A stretch of DNA of 64,000 bases from CAZSBB01 sp964605235 (GTDB lineage Bacteria > Planctomycetota > Phycisphaerae > Phycisphaerales > Phycisphaeraceae). Below the pieces are notes generated by a model that worked only from the letters and a program-made list of their open reading frames with translations, did no database searches and was not told the DNA's origin. Each line of letters opens with the position of its first letter. Within the stretch, counting starts at the first letter, position 1. Positions 43,214-52,112 of the stretch are shown here, piece after piece. The DNA lies in NCBI GenBank assembly GCA_964605235.1, contig CAZSBB010000019.1:49295-113294 (forward strand), given 5' to 3'. A program made the translations under genes and the position numbers.

Positions 43214-45112
43214 TCAGGCAGTCGGCGTGAGCGTCATTTCCAGTCGCCCCTCGGCGGGCACGTTCGCAGCTCTCCAGCGCAGGCGCGTCAGTTGCTCGCC
43301 CCAGCAGTTGCGCAGGATGGCGTCGTCCAGCGGTTTGACCTCAATCTCCCACTGCCCCGCTTCCGCCAGCAGACCGCCTAAACGCAGCACCGCAGCGCCG
43401 GCGCAGCGACCCTCCGGCAATTCCCGGGGCAACAGGCGAATCTCGCTGGCGCTGACCAGCTCCACCGTGCTGGCGGTCAGCAGGCTCCAGGTCAACGTGT
43501 TGTTCGGCTGCGCAAAGCGGAACGCATCCACACAGGTGACGCAGCCGGCGGCGCGGTCGAGCGCGAGCTGGCGCTGGTAGGTCTCCACGCGCGCCTCGGC
43601 GGGATACGCGCCCGCGAGGTCGAGCGTGAGCTGCACGCGCGGGTCGCCGGGTTCGCAGTGCACCTGCCGGGCCGCACACTGCTTGCCGGGGGCTTGTTCG
43701 ATGCCGTTGAGCGTCGGCAGGTTGTGCCAGCCGGATTGCATGTACCAGAGCGTGTAGCGCTGAGCGCTGAAAGTGATGCGGGTGTAGGACGCCACGCCGG
43801 CGTCGACCAGCAGCGGGCGGCCGTCGTGATGGACGATGAACTGCCCCACGTCGTTGTGGTTGTGACTCTCGGCGTTGTGCCCCCCTTTGGCGGCGAGGAA
43901 CAAGCCGGCGGGACGGTCGGCGTGCTGTCGGGCGGTCAACAGTTCCAGTGACGGATACCACGCGGTCGCGGCGTGGACCGGGGCGCCGTGGTCCTGCTCC
44001 AGCGCCGCCAGCACCGGCAGCGCGCGAAGCGTGCGGCCCAAATCCGGCCAATCGCCGGCGGTTTCGCCCTGCTGCTGATGATGCAGCCACGCGCCAAACT
44101 GCGCCAGCCCCGCATCGCCCACCGCCACGCCATACTGATGCACCAGCGCGCCCGCCGGCCGACAGAGCGGCGGCGAGTCGGCAAAATTCGCGTACTGGTT
44201 GCCCTCGATGTGCACGTCGGCGATGTAGCGCGCCATCCGGCGGAACATCGGATCATCATGAAAATCCAGCTGGCCCTGGGTGGCGCGGTGCAGGATCGAC
44301 ACCGCATCAAACAGCGAAGCGCCCGCGCGGACCCAGTAGCGGTTGCCCTCATCGCACCCGCCGTCGGGACAGTGCCGCAGCACATACTGCCGCAGGCCAT
44401 ACAGGCAGCGCTGCACGCCCAGGAGTTGGTTGGAAGGATCGGTTTCAAACACGAACAACCCCGCCAGCCAGTTGGCGCAGCACCAGGGGGTCCAGTTGTT
44501 GAGCGGCCGCTCGTTGTAGCCCATCCAGCCGAAGTCGTGGCGCGTGCGACACGGGTGGAGCAGGCGGCGCTGCACCTCCAGACGCAGGCGCGAACCGATC
44601 AGCGGCGAGATGGCGTCAAAGCGACTGCCCAGCGTTTGCCAGATCCACGCCAGCAGCGCCACGCGCTCGCCCACGCCCAGGTCGACGGTGGGCGCTTCGA
44701 CATCCGGCAAGCCCCGGCCATCATGAAAGACATGCAGATGCGCCGGCCAACCCCACCAGCTTTCCTCGCACGTCGACCAGACGGCATTGAGCAGCGGATC
44801 GACAAACCGGCCGCGGTTCTCCACGCACTCGGCGAGCGTGAGATGCGCGAGGATGCGGGTGCGCAGGAAATGCGGCCGCTGGTATTCCTCGCGGTCGCCG
44901 TCGCGGACGTAGCGCAGCATCGCGGTGGCGGTGGGCTGGGGCCAGGGCGTCGCCAGCGCCGCTTCGCCGGCCGCCAACCAGCGCTGGCGCCAGACCTCGG
45001 GCACCTGCTCCCAGGTCGCGCGGTCGTCAACGTGGGGAACGAGTTGTTGGGGATCCGCCTGCGCCAGCGCAGCCGCCAGCCGGGCAGGTTCGATGGGTTC
45101 AGTCAGCAGCAT
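43214..45112 (-). CDS. Heparinase II/III-family polysaccharide lyase-like protein
   Basis: 632 residues. An N-terminal alpha-helical toroid-like part includes the NERPLNNWTPWCCANW segment. The C-terminal beta-sheet domain begins near residue 395 with GHNAESHNHNDVGQF and LLVDAG, the signature of the heparinase II/III C-domain including the metal/catalytic His. The family cleaves uronic-acid-containing polysaccharides by beta-elimination. No signal peptide is apparent, so it may be cytoplasmic and act on oligomers. Fits the glycan-use theme. Single gene, 62 nt downstream of the Bax-inhibitor gene on the same strand. Confidence 0.85.
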   Translation of the reverse strand: MLLTEPIEPARLAAALAQADPQQLVPHVDDRATWEQVPEVWRQRWLAAGEAALATPWPQPTATAMLRYVRDGDREEYQRPHFLRTRILAHLTLAECVENRGRFVDPLLNAVWSTCEESWWGWPAHLHVFHDGRGLPDVEAPTVDLGVGERVALLAWIWQTLGSRFDAISPLIGSRLRLEVQRRLLHPCRTRHDFGWMGYNERPLNNWTPWCCANWLAGLFVFETDPSNQLLGVQRCLYGLRQYVLRHCPDGGCDEGNRYWVRAGASLFDAVSILHRATQGQLDFHDDPMFRRMARYIADVHIEGNQYANFADSPPLCRPAGALVHQYGVAVGDAGLAQFGAWLHHQQQGETAGDWPDLGRTLRALPVLAALEQDHGAPVHAATAWYPSLELLTARQHADRPAGLFLAAKGGHNAESHNHNDVGQFIVHHDGRPLLVDAGVASYTRITFSAQRYTLWYMQSGWHNLPTLNGIEQAPGKQCAARQVHCEPGDPRVQLTLDLAGAYPAEARVETYQRQLALDRAAGCVTCVDAFRFAQPNNTLTWSLLTASTVELVSASEIRLLPRELPEGRCAGAAVLRLGGLLAEAGQWEIEVKPLDDAILRNCWGEQLTRLRWRAANVPAEGRLEMTLTPTA

Positions 45113-45174
45113 GACAGCTCTCGCGGTGGAAGGGGATCACCGCGATTTTAGCGTTGCCGGCTCGGAACACATGC

Positions 45175-45918
45175 TCAGCGGCGCTGCAACTTCGACAGCA
45201 GGCGCAGGATTTCGATGTACAGCCAGACCAGCGTGACGATCAACCCGAACGCGCCGTACCACTCCATGTAGCGCGGCATGCCGTGGGCGGCGGCATCTTC
45301 GATCAGGGCGAAGTCGAGGATCAGATTCAGCGCGGCAATGGTGACGACAAACAGGCTGAACCCGATGCCCATCCAGCCGGCGTCATGGATGAACGGCACC
45401 GACACGCCAAACAGCCGGAGCACGATGCTGACGAGGTAAACCGCACCGATCGCCAGGGTGGCGATGATGACGCCGCGGGTGAACGCGGGCGTCGCGCGGA
45501 TGACGCCGGTGAGGTACGCGGCGAGCATGGCGGCGAGGGTGCCGAAGGTCAGGCCCACCGCCGGCAGGACGATGCCGGGGTAGCGTTGCTCCATCATCCA
45601 GGAGATGCCGCCGACGGCAGCGCCTTCCGCCAGGGCATACAGCGGGGCGGTGACCATGCTGATGCGGGGCACGAAACAGGTGATGATGGCGAGGATCAGA
45701 CCCACGATGAGCCCGCCGATCATCCAGCCGGTGACGCTGGCGGGGTCGCCGGTGGTCGCGCCCTGGCGCCAGACGAGTCCGGCGGTGACGAGCAGGGCGC
45801 CCAGGAGGATGAAGGTTTTGTAGACGGCGCCTTCGATGGTCATCACCGCGCCGCCGGCGTTTTCCCGGGCTTGCTGGAGGAGAATGTTTTCCCGCAGGAC
45901 AGGGTTGCTGGTGCGCAT
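45175..45918 (-). CDS. Bax inhibitor-1/YccA-family membrane protein
   Basis: 247 residues with about seven membrane helices. The N-terminus (MRTSNPVLRENILLQ) and repeated motifs match the UPF0005/YccA family of calcium-leak or FtsH-modulating proteins. The C-terminal Asp pair of eukaryotic BI-1 is not obvious. ATG 45918 has GGAG 7 nt upstream. Function in bacteria is poorly defined; a stress-protective membrane role is usual. Confidence 0.9.
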   Translation of the reverse strand: MRTSNPVLRENILLQQARENAGGAVMTIEGAVYKTFILLGALLVTAGLVWRQGATTGDPASVTGWMIGGLIVGLILAIITCFVPRISMVTAPLYALAEGAAVGGISWMMEQRYPGIVLPAVGLTFGTLAAMLAAYLTGVIRATPAFTRGVIIATLAIGAVYLVSIVLRLFGVSVPFIHDAGWMGIGFSLFVVTIAALNLILDFALIEDAAAHGMPRYMEWYGAFGLIVTLVWLYIEILRLLSKLQRR

Positions 45919-46026
45919 GATCTGGCTCCGGAAGTTAAGCGAGGGCGGACACTCGCGGGTTGGACATCATGATACCGTCGTTCACCGCCAGCCGAACGCT
46001 CGGCCGGGGTTGCACGACGAATGTTC

Positions 46027-47238
46027 CTACCGCCGATAGGGCAGCGCCAGTTGCGGGGTCAGCACACGGACGCCGGGGGTGGCGCGGGCTTGCATCATGG
46101 CGGCGGTGATGCCGGTGCTCAGCAGCACGCGCCGGGCGGGCACCGTGGGGCGATCACCCAGCAGAACGTCTTCGATGTAGCGGGCGAAGCCGGCAAAATG
46201 GGCGTAGTGCGTGCTCTCGCCTTCCATGAAAGCGCTGGTGGCGTGAATCTGTTCCCCCTGCCGCCAGGCGCCGCTGAAGCCTTTGATCTTGCCGTTGAGA
46301 TTGAGGTATGCACAGCGCAGGCCGTCGTGGTGTTCCACCATGAAGGCCGTGACCGGCCCGGCCGCGGCGAGGGGAACATCGGCCCGGATGGCGTCGCGGG
46401 ACAGTTGGCGCATGTCGCCGGGAATGCGTTCTGCCTCGGGCAGCGCCGCCACCGCAGCTTCCACCAGCGCAGCATCAATCACGCCGGCGTCGAGCTGACG
46501 CCAGACCTCCGGCCCGCGCCAGACGGTGATGGCGGCAACGCCCCCCTCGCCGCCGGCGCGCTGCTCCAACAGGCTGAGCATGTACTCGGCGCTGTGGTAC
46601 CCGTACGCTTCATCCGCACCATAGAAGCAGCCGACCGCTTGCTTCACCGGCACATCCACCGGCAGCAGCGCGGCGGGGAGCCGCGAGGCATGCGGCACCG
46701 ACGAACCGCCAAACAACAGGAAGCCCAGCTCCCGCGCCGTCTGCTCCATCTCCACCGCCCAGTCCTGGCGCCAGCTATAGAACTTGTCGCAGAACACCGG
46801 CACGCAGCGCCCGACCTTGCGGAACACCGCCACGATCTGGTCGAACAGCTCTTTGCGCGGATACAGCTTCTGGCCCAGCTCGTTGTACATGTACCGGCCA
46901 TGCTCGCCGATGAGCAGCACCGCATCGACCGCCAGTTCTTTGCCGTCGGGCGTGGTGAGCGCGTCGGCGACGCGGAAGCCCAGGGGAATGCCGTGCCGCC
47001 GGCAGAACGCCACGCCGATGTCGTCATCCTGGGTTTGGTGGATATGGGCGCTGACCAGCCGGGTGCGGGGTCCGGTCCAGCCCCAGGGCGCGTCGCCGGG
47101 CCGGACGGTTTTCCAGCGTGACACGATGACGTCGGCATGGCTCTTGTGGAACCACGCCGAAGCCACCACCGCCACGCGCAGGCCATCGGTCGGCTGGGGG
47201 TACACCGCCGCGGCGGCACTTTCCGGGGGTTGATTCAT
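46027..47238 (-). CDS. Conserved protein of unknown function coupled to an epimerase
   Basis: 403 residues; family not recognised. The first 130 residues read like a Rossmann-type domain (VAVVASAWFHKSHADV, then GIPLGFRVADAL, VDAVLLIGEHGRYM). A VPVFCDKFYSW segment and a C-terminal alpha/beta half follow. The shape recalls Gfo/Idh proteins, but the GxGxxG and EKP signatures are missing. Cytoplasmic. Its start overlaps the stop of the upstream epimerase by 4 nt, so the two are made together and probably act on the same sugar or sugar acid. Confidence 0.6.
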   Translation of the reverse strand: MNQPPESAAAAVYPQPTDGLRVAVVASAWFHKSHADVIVSRWKTVRPGDAPWGWTGPRTRLVSAHIHQTQDDDIGVAFCRRHGIPLGFRVADALTTPDGKELAVDAVLLIGEHGRYMYNELGQKLYPRKELFDQIVAVFRKVGRCVPVFCDKFYSWRQDWAVEMEQTARELGFLLFGGSSVPHASRLPAALLPVDVPVKQAVGCFYGADEAYGYHSAEYMLSLLEQRAGGEGGVAAITVWRGPEVWRQLDAGVIDAALVEAAVAALPEAERIPGDMRQLSRDAIRADVPLAAAGPVTAFMVEHHDGLRCAYLNLNGKIKGFSGAWRQGEQIHATSAFMEGESTHYAHFAGFARYIEDVLLGDRPTVPARRVLLSTGITAAMMQARATPGVRVLTPQLALPYRR

Positions 47239-48023
47239 TGCGGACGATCCTCCAGGTCATGCAGACCCTGTGGGGTGACGTATTGTTGAGGGATGTAGCC
47301 GATCTTTCGTGCAGCGGTGAGGTCCACGTAGCGATCCGCGCCTTCGCTGACGATGCTGCATACATGGAACTTGAGATTCGGCACGCGCAGGGCGCAGCGC
47401 ACCGCGTGGGCGGTGTCGGGATAGCCCACCACCGCGCCGCGGTAGCGCGGCCAGCTCATGCGCGTGGACAGGGGCGTGTGGTCCATGTGGTCCAGCGGAT
47501 AGGGTTGCCCCAGCCGGAGGCAGATGACGCTCATGGGCGTGTCGTGGGCGTAGACCTCGCCGAGCACTTCGCCAAACCATTTGGTGCAGGCGTACAGGTC
47601 GCGCGGGCGGGCGGGATCGCGGGGGTCGAGCAGCGGGGGCAAAGGCTTGCGCAGTTGCACCGTCAGGCTGCTCATGTAGACCACGCGTTGCACACCGCCG
47701 CTGGCGGCCCCGGCATAGACATGCTGCGTGCCCATCAGGTTGACGCGCATCATCTGGTCGTCATTTTCCGCCAGTGTTTGGCCCGGCAGCAGGCGTTGGC
47801 TGGCGATCGCCAGATGCACCACGGCATCGTGACCCTCAAGCGCTTGCGCCACCGCCACGGCATCGAGCAAATCCACCGCCCGCACCGGCAGGCCGTCGAC
47901 TTCGCCCGCCTGCCGATCGGTCAGCGTCAGGTCATAGTCCTGCCGCAGCACCGGGGTGATGGCTCGGCCGACACGTCCCAACGCTCCGGTCAACAGCACT
48001 TTCCACCGCTTCGCGCCCGCCAT
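47235..48023 (-). CDS. NAD-dependent epimerase/dehydratase, uronate-dehydrogenase-like
   Basis: 262 residues, extended SDR shorter than UDP-sugar epimerases. VLLTGALGRVGRAI binds NAD, and YMSSLTVQLRKPL and YACTKWFGEVL supply the catalytic Ser and YxxxK. Size and N-terminus resemble uronate dehydrogenase. First gene of a two-gene unit with the unknown protein downstream (4-nt overlap). Confidence 0.8.
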   Translation of the reverse strand: MAGAKRWKVLLTGALGRVGRAITPVLRQDYDLTLTDRQAGEVDGLPVRAVDLLDAVAVAQALEGHDAVVHLAIASQRLLPGQTLAENDDQMMRVNLMGTQHVYAGAASGGVQRVVYMSSLTVQLRKPLPPLLDPRDPARPRDLYACTKWFGEVLGEVYAHDTPMSVICLRLGQPYPLDHMDHTPLSTRMSWPRYRGAVVGYPDTAHAVRCALRVPNLKFHVCSIVSEGADRYVDLTAARKIGYIPQQYVTPQGLHDLEDRPQ

Positions 48024-48082
48024 GGCTCAAACTGCTCCTGAGGCGCGCGTGGCGCGCTGCCGCCGGGGTCACCGGCCTGAGT

Positions 48083-49093
48083 TCAGCAACCGATCGCCAG
48101 CACATCCAGCGCCACGCGCTGGGCGCCCAGACAGTCGAGCGCCGCCACCGCCGGCAAACGACCGGCAGGCCGAAAACCGGCGCGCATCAGCGCTTCGCGC
48201 CGATGCTGGCTCTGCGAGCTGCAGTACGCCAGCACCGGCTGATTCGCCGGGAAGCCGGTGCGCAGCTTGACCATCATCGCCGCGGCCTGCGCCCAGTGGT
48301 CCGGGTGGCAATACACATCCGCCAGCGTGGTCTGGGGCCAAACCGGGTGCGGACCAAATGCCGCCAGCCCCACCACCGCCTGGGTCTGCGTCTGCCGCAG
48401 CGCCAGCGCCCGCGCCGGCTGGGCGTCGGCAGCGCGCTTCAGGTTGTCCATGATCAGCGGCAGCAGCGGGCCTTCGGTGAGCTTGCGGCCCACCAGGTGG
48501 GCGCAGGTCAACCGCGCGGCACCGGGAAACGGGCCGGCGGTCAACGGCGAACTGGTGGGCCAGTGCCGCCAGCCGACGGGTTCAATTTCCGTGGCGCCGG
48601 GGGCGAACCATTCGGTGGCGAAGCGTTCGGCGTTCTGGCTGTACCAGCTCATGACGCCGCTGCCCGGTTCGATGCTGGAGAAGCCGCATTTGCGGTAGAT
48701 GTGGTACGCCGGCGAATCATAAGCGGTGCCCAGCAGCAGGCAGCGTGAGCCGCGCTCTTTGACCTCGCCCATCATTTTGGCGAACAGCGCCGAAGCGCAG
48801 CCGAGTTGCCGCGCCGTGGGCGCCGTGAAGACATGTCCCACCAGCCCGACGCCGACGCGCTCGGTGGTCATGATGTTGGCGATCGGCTCCTCGCCGCGCA
48901 GCAGCAGATAGAAGCGGGTTTCCAGTTCCAGGTCCTCGAGCAGGCTGCGCTTGATGTGCTCGTTCCACAGGCCGCCTTTGTGTCCCAGCAGTTGGCTGAT
49001 GCGTTCCTGCCACGAGGGACATGGCCCGCGCAGCACCCCCGCCTGCACGCGCTCGCCGTTTTTCAATTCCACCTCACCCAATGCCTGCAACAT
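48083..49093 (-). CDS. GNAT-family N-acetyltransferase-like protein
   Basis: 336 residues. The N-terminal 160 residues have the GNAT fold: IANIMTTERVGVGLVGHVF, the acetyl-CoA loop region TARQLGCASALFAKMM and YHIYRKCGFSS. A second half without clear motifs may be a degenerate duplicate (REALMRAGFR). ATG 49093 is preferred because AGGAG lies 6 nt upstream. A GTG at 49126 would overlap the ruvB stop by 4 nt but has no such site. Substrate unknown. Downstream of ruvB on the same strand, probably co-transcribed. Confidence 0.75.
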   Translation of the reverse strand: MLQALGEVELKNGERVQAGVLRGPCPSWQERISQLLGHKGGLWNEHIKRSLLEDLELETRFYLLLRGEEPIANIMTTERVGVGLVGHVFTAPTARQLGCASALFAKMMGEVKERGSRCLLLGTAYDSPAYHIYRKCGFSSIEPGSGVMSWYSQNAERFATEWFAPGATEIEPVGWRHWPTSSPLTAGPFPGAARLTCAHLVGRKLTEGPLLPLIMDNLKRAADAQPARALALRQTQTQAVVGLAAFGPHPVWPQTTLADVYCHPDHWAQAAAMMVKLRTGFPANQPVLAYCSSQSQHRREALMRAGFRPAGRLPAVAALDCLGAQRVALDVLAIGC

Positions 49094-49122
49094 GTGGTGC
49101 TCCTGTGGCGGACCGGGATCGC

Positions 49123-50190
49123 TCACGGCCGCTCCTGCTCGGGAAACAACGAATCGTCCCGCGCCGAGGCGTCTTCGTCCACCGCCATCGGCAACGCCAG
49201 CCCCAGGTGCGCCCCGGCCCGCTGCGTCAGTTGCCGACCTTTGCGCGTCCGGGCGAGAAAGCCCAACTGCAGCAGGTACGGCTCCACCATGTCCTCCAGG
49301 GTGCCGGCGTCCTCGCCCAGACTCGCGGCGACCGCTTCCAAACCCACCGGCCCGCCGCGGTAAATCTCACCAATCACCCGCAGGTACTTGCGGTCCAGTT
49401 CATCCAGCCCCAGTTCATCCACGCCTTCCAGACGCAGGGCTTCATCCACCAGTGGAATCGTCAGCAACCCGTCGCCGCGCACCTGGGCGTAGTCCCGCAC
49501 GCGCCGCAGCAACCGGTTGGCGATGCGCGGCGTGCCCCGGCTGCGGTTCGCCACCGACCCGAGCACTTCCAGCGGCGGAGCGCTCAGGCCCAGCAGGTCG
49601 GCGCTGCGGCGGAGGATTTTTTCCAGCTCCGGCGCGGGGTAAAACTCCAGGTTGTGCGTGATGCCAAAGCGTGAGCGCATCGGCCCCGACAGCAAACCCG
49701 CGCGGGTGGTGGCGCCGATCAAGCAGAACGGCTTGAGCGGCAGCGTGATCACCTTGGCGTGCATGCCTGAGTCGATCGGCACATCGATCTTGAAATCCTC
49801 CATCGCCGAGTACAGGTACTCCTCGACCACGGCGGGCAGGCGATGGACTTCATCAATGAACAGCACGTCGCGGGCGGCGAGTTTGGTCAGCACGCCCACG
49901 AGGTCGCCGGGCTTGGTCAGCGCCGGGCCGGAGGTCACGGTGAGCTGGGTTCCCAGTTCGTTGGCGATGATGTGGGCGAGGGTGGTTTTGCCCAGGCCGG
50001 GCGGTCCATGGAGCAGGACATGTTCCATGGGTTCGCCGCGCTGGCGGACGGCTTCGAGGGTGATGGCAAGTTTTTCGACGAGCTTGGGTTGGCCGACGTA
50101 TTCGTCGAGCCGGCGGGGGCGCAGGGCCTTATTGAGCTGCTCTTCCGCAACCCCGGTGCTTTGCCCGGAGATGATGCGTTCTTTGGCCAT
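49123..50190 (-). CDS. ruvB: Holliday junction branch-migration DNA helicase RuvB
   Basis: 355 residues, full length. AAA+ ATPase with Walker A GPPGLGKTT (K68), Walker B LFIDEVHRL, sensor 1 LIGATTRAG and the arginine finger in PMRSRFG. The C-terminal winged helix follows (KYLRVIGEIYRGGPVGLEA). The hexamer drives branch migration with RuvA. Neither ruvA nor ruvC is adjacent in this window. Start set at the ATG giving MAKERIISG, 50190. Confidence 0.97.
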   Translation of the reverse strand: MAKERIISGQSTGVAEEQLNKALRPRRLDEYVGQPKLVEKLAITLEAVRQRGEPMEHVLLHGPPGLGKTTLAHIIANELGTQLTVTSGPALTKPGDLVGVLTKLAARDVLFIDEVHRLPAVVEEYLYSAMEDFKIDVPIDSGMHAKVITLPLKPFCLIGATTRAGLLSGPMRSRFGITHNLEFYPAPELEKILRRSADLLGLSAPPLEVLGSVANRSRGTPRIANRLLRRVRDYAQVRGDGLLTIPLVDEALRLEGVDELGLDELDRKYLRVIGEIYRGGPVGLEAVAASLGEDAGTLEDMVEPYLLQLGFLARTRKGRQLTQRAGAHLGLALPMAVDEDASARDDSLFPEQERP

Positions 50191-50871
50191 ATGAGCAGTC
50201 GCCTGGGTGGCAGGGAGGGGGATCAGGACGCAAAGGATTAATGTAGCCGGTGCGGTGATGCGAGCCAAACGGTCCAGCGGTGGGATGCCGACGAGTACGT
50301 TGCTTTGGGTATCGCGGCGTGATTGCGGGACAGGGAGAGGACGCAGTCATTTCCCTGCTCAGCAGATGCATACATCAACAAATCGCCAGCCGCCGCCCCC
50401 CCGCATGTCACGCGACATCGTCGGTGACATTTACAAGTTATTACCTGCCCACCCGTTACGCGAATACACGCAGCAACACCGGTGACATGACATGCACCCC
50501 CACTGCAATCGGAGCACCGGGGTGACCCCAATCACCCGCCGACTTGCGTCGACGGCTCGGAGGAGATGCAACAAGTGAACGCTGCGGAGACACGACACTT
50601 ATCCTCATATCGTTTGCACCAATCGCTCGCGCTGCACCTCGGCTGTCACCACCGCCAACCTGCGCCGTTTGCGCTGGTTGCAACGACCTTCACGCCATCT
50701 ACAATAGCCAACCTGTTGCAAGGGTGGACTTTCTGATCGCCTGGGAGTCAGCGTCACCGATTCGCGGGACAGCACGACACGCCGCTGGGGGGCTGTTTCG
50801 CGACGGACGACGGTTCTTTTACCGACGCCGCCTCGGCGTCATCGCGCTAGTCGCACAAGTGGAGATTGAAC
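50191..50871. other. Long intergenic/leader region before the ExbB operon
   Basis: 681 bp between divergent ruvB and exbB-like genes. I see no credible gene. Short frames exist but lack start signals and sensible composition. It contains the promoter below and, at about 50530-50562, a stretch similar to the small palindrome at 4819. The part around 50400-50480 is mildly A+T-richer. Confidence 0.6.
50678..50705 (+). promoter_or_regulatory. Sigma-70-like promoter for the ExbB-ExbD-TPR-vWA operon
   Basis: TTGCAA (50678-50683), a 16-nt spacer and TACAAT (50700-50705). This would give a leader of about 160 nt before ATG 50872. Confidence 0.45.
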
Positions 50872-51693
50872 ATGATGCACGGCAAGGGGCGTGGCGGATG
50901 GATGCGGGTTGGCCTGGGCGCAACGGCGCTGCTGACCCTGATGACCACAATCTGGACCGCCAGCGCCGCGGCGCAAGCGCCAGCCCCCGCCCCCGGAACC
51001 CCGGCACCCGCTGCGGCTCCGGCGCCGGCGGCGCCGCACGGCGTGGGCATCAATCCCACCACCGGCGAACTGCCCCCGCTCATCGAGCTGTTCAACACCA
51101 GCCCGATCATCAACGGCATCATCGCGGGCCTCTCCGTCCTCGCCCTGCTGCTGTTCCTCTACTTCTTCGTCACCATCAACACCGGCACCCTCGCCCCGGC
51201 GGCCTTCGTCGATGACGTCAACAAACTCGTCCTCGCGGGCAAGTATGACGAAGCCGCCAGCCTGTGCCGCAGCCATCGCCGGGTGTTCGTCGCCAGCGTG
51301 ATTCAGCGCTGCGTGGAGAACGCCGGCAAGGGCCACTCGGTCATCATGGACATGCTCGATGCCGAGGGGCGCCGGCGGGCGGACATCATCTGGAACCGCG
51401 TGAGCTATCTGGCGGACATCTCCAATGTCGCCCCGATGTTCGGCCTGCTGGGCACCGTCGTCGGCATGATCCGCGCCTTCTTCGGCATGCACTTCGAATC
51501 GCTCAGCGTCGAAAGCAAAGCCCTCACCAACGCCATCGGCGGCGCCATGAGCACCACGATGTTCGGCCTGATCGTCGCCATCGTCGCCCTGTTCTTCTAC
51601 TCGGTCGTCAAAGCCCGCGCCACCAAGGCCCTGGGTTCCGCCGAGCAGATCGTCCACTCCATTGCTGACCATGTGAAACGAGGCGCCGCATGA
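50872..51693 (+). CDS. ExbB/TolQ/MotA-family proton channel protein
   Basis: 273 residues. A signal-peptide-like segment (ATALLTLMTTIWTASAAA) and a Pro/Ala-rich periplasmic stretch precede the first core helix (residues about 80-105). The MotA/TolQ/ExbB core follows: ISNVAPMFGLLGTVVGMI and AIGGAMSTTMFGLIVAIVA, with the Thr residues that line the proton path. It forms the inner-membrane stator channel with the ExbD/TolR protein encoded next (4-nt overlap). ATG 50872 has GGAG 7 nt upstream. First gene of a four-gene operon. Confidence 0.93.
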   Translation: MMHGKGRGGWMRVGLGATALLTLMTTIWTASAAAQAPAPAPGTPAPAAAPAPAAPHGVGINPTTGELPPLIELFNTSPIINGIIAGLSVLALLLFLYFFVTINTGTLAPAAFVDDVNKLVLAGKYDEAASLCRSHRRVFVASVIQRCVENAGKGHSVIMDMLDAEGRRRADIIWNRVSYLADISNVAPMFGLLGTVVGMIRAFFGMHFESLSVESKALTNAIGGAMSTTMFGLIVAIVALFFYSVVKARATKALGSAEQIVHSIADHVKRGAA

Positions 51694-52112
51694 GTTTCAC
51701 TTCCGACACCCGCGACCGCGCCCGGCCGGCGCTGCCGCTCTCGGCGATGGTCGACATCATCTTCCTCCTGCTGATCTTCTTCATGACCGTTTCGGTCTTC
51801 CGCCAGCAGGAACTGCAGATCGATGTCTCCCTGCCCGCCAGCGACACCGCCAAACCCGCCGCCAGCAAAACCCAGATTGTCGTCAGCCTCACCGGCGACA
51901 ACCGCATCTTCATCGGCGACCGCGAGTACAACTATGAGGCGCTGCAACAGACCCTCACCCGGCTGGCGCAGCAGTTCCCCAATGAATCCGTCGTGATCCG
52001 CGGCGACAAGGGCAGCAGCTTCGGCTTTGCCGTCCGCGTCCTCGACACCGCCTATGCCTGCGGCCTGCGCAACGTGTTCATCGCCACCACCAAAGCTCAG
52101 AGCGAACTTTAA
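51690..52112 (+). CDS. ExbD/TolR-family biopolymer transport protein
   Basis: 140 residues. A short cytoplasmic tail, then one helix AMVDIIFLLLIFFMTV with the essential proton-carrying Asp at D22, then a periplasmic alpha/beta domain (VVIRGDKGSSFGFAVRVLDTA) of TolR/ExbD type. With the ExbB-like protein it converts proton flow into movement. Its reading frame overlaps the gene before by 4 nt and shares one base with the TPR gene after it (TAATG), so all are made together. Confidence 0.95.
   Translation: MSFTSDTRDRARPALPLSAMVDIIFLLLIFFMTVSVFRQQELQIDVSLPASDTAKPAASKTQIVVSLTGDNRIFIGDREYNYEALQQTLTRLAQQFPNESVVIRGDKGSSFGFAVRVLDTAYACGLRNVFIATTKAQSEL

Noticed and set aside
48083..49126. GTG start at 49126 for the GNAT gene, overlapping the ruvB stop by 4 nt
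   Set aside because: ATG 49093 has AGGAG at 6 nt, a far better start. The overlap is attractive but unsupported, so it is kept only as an alternative.
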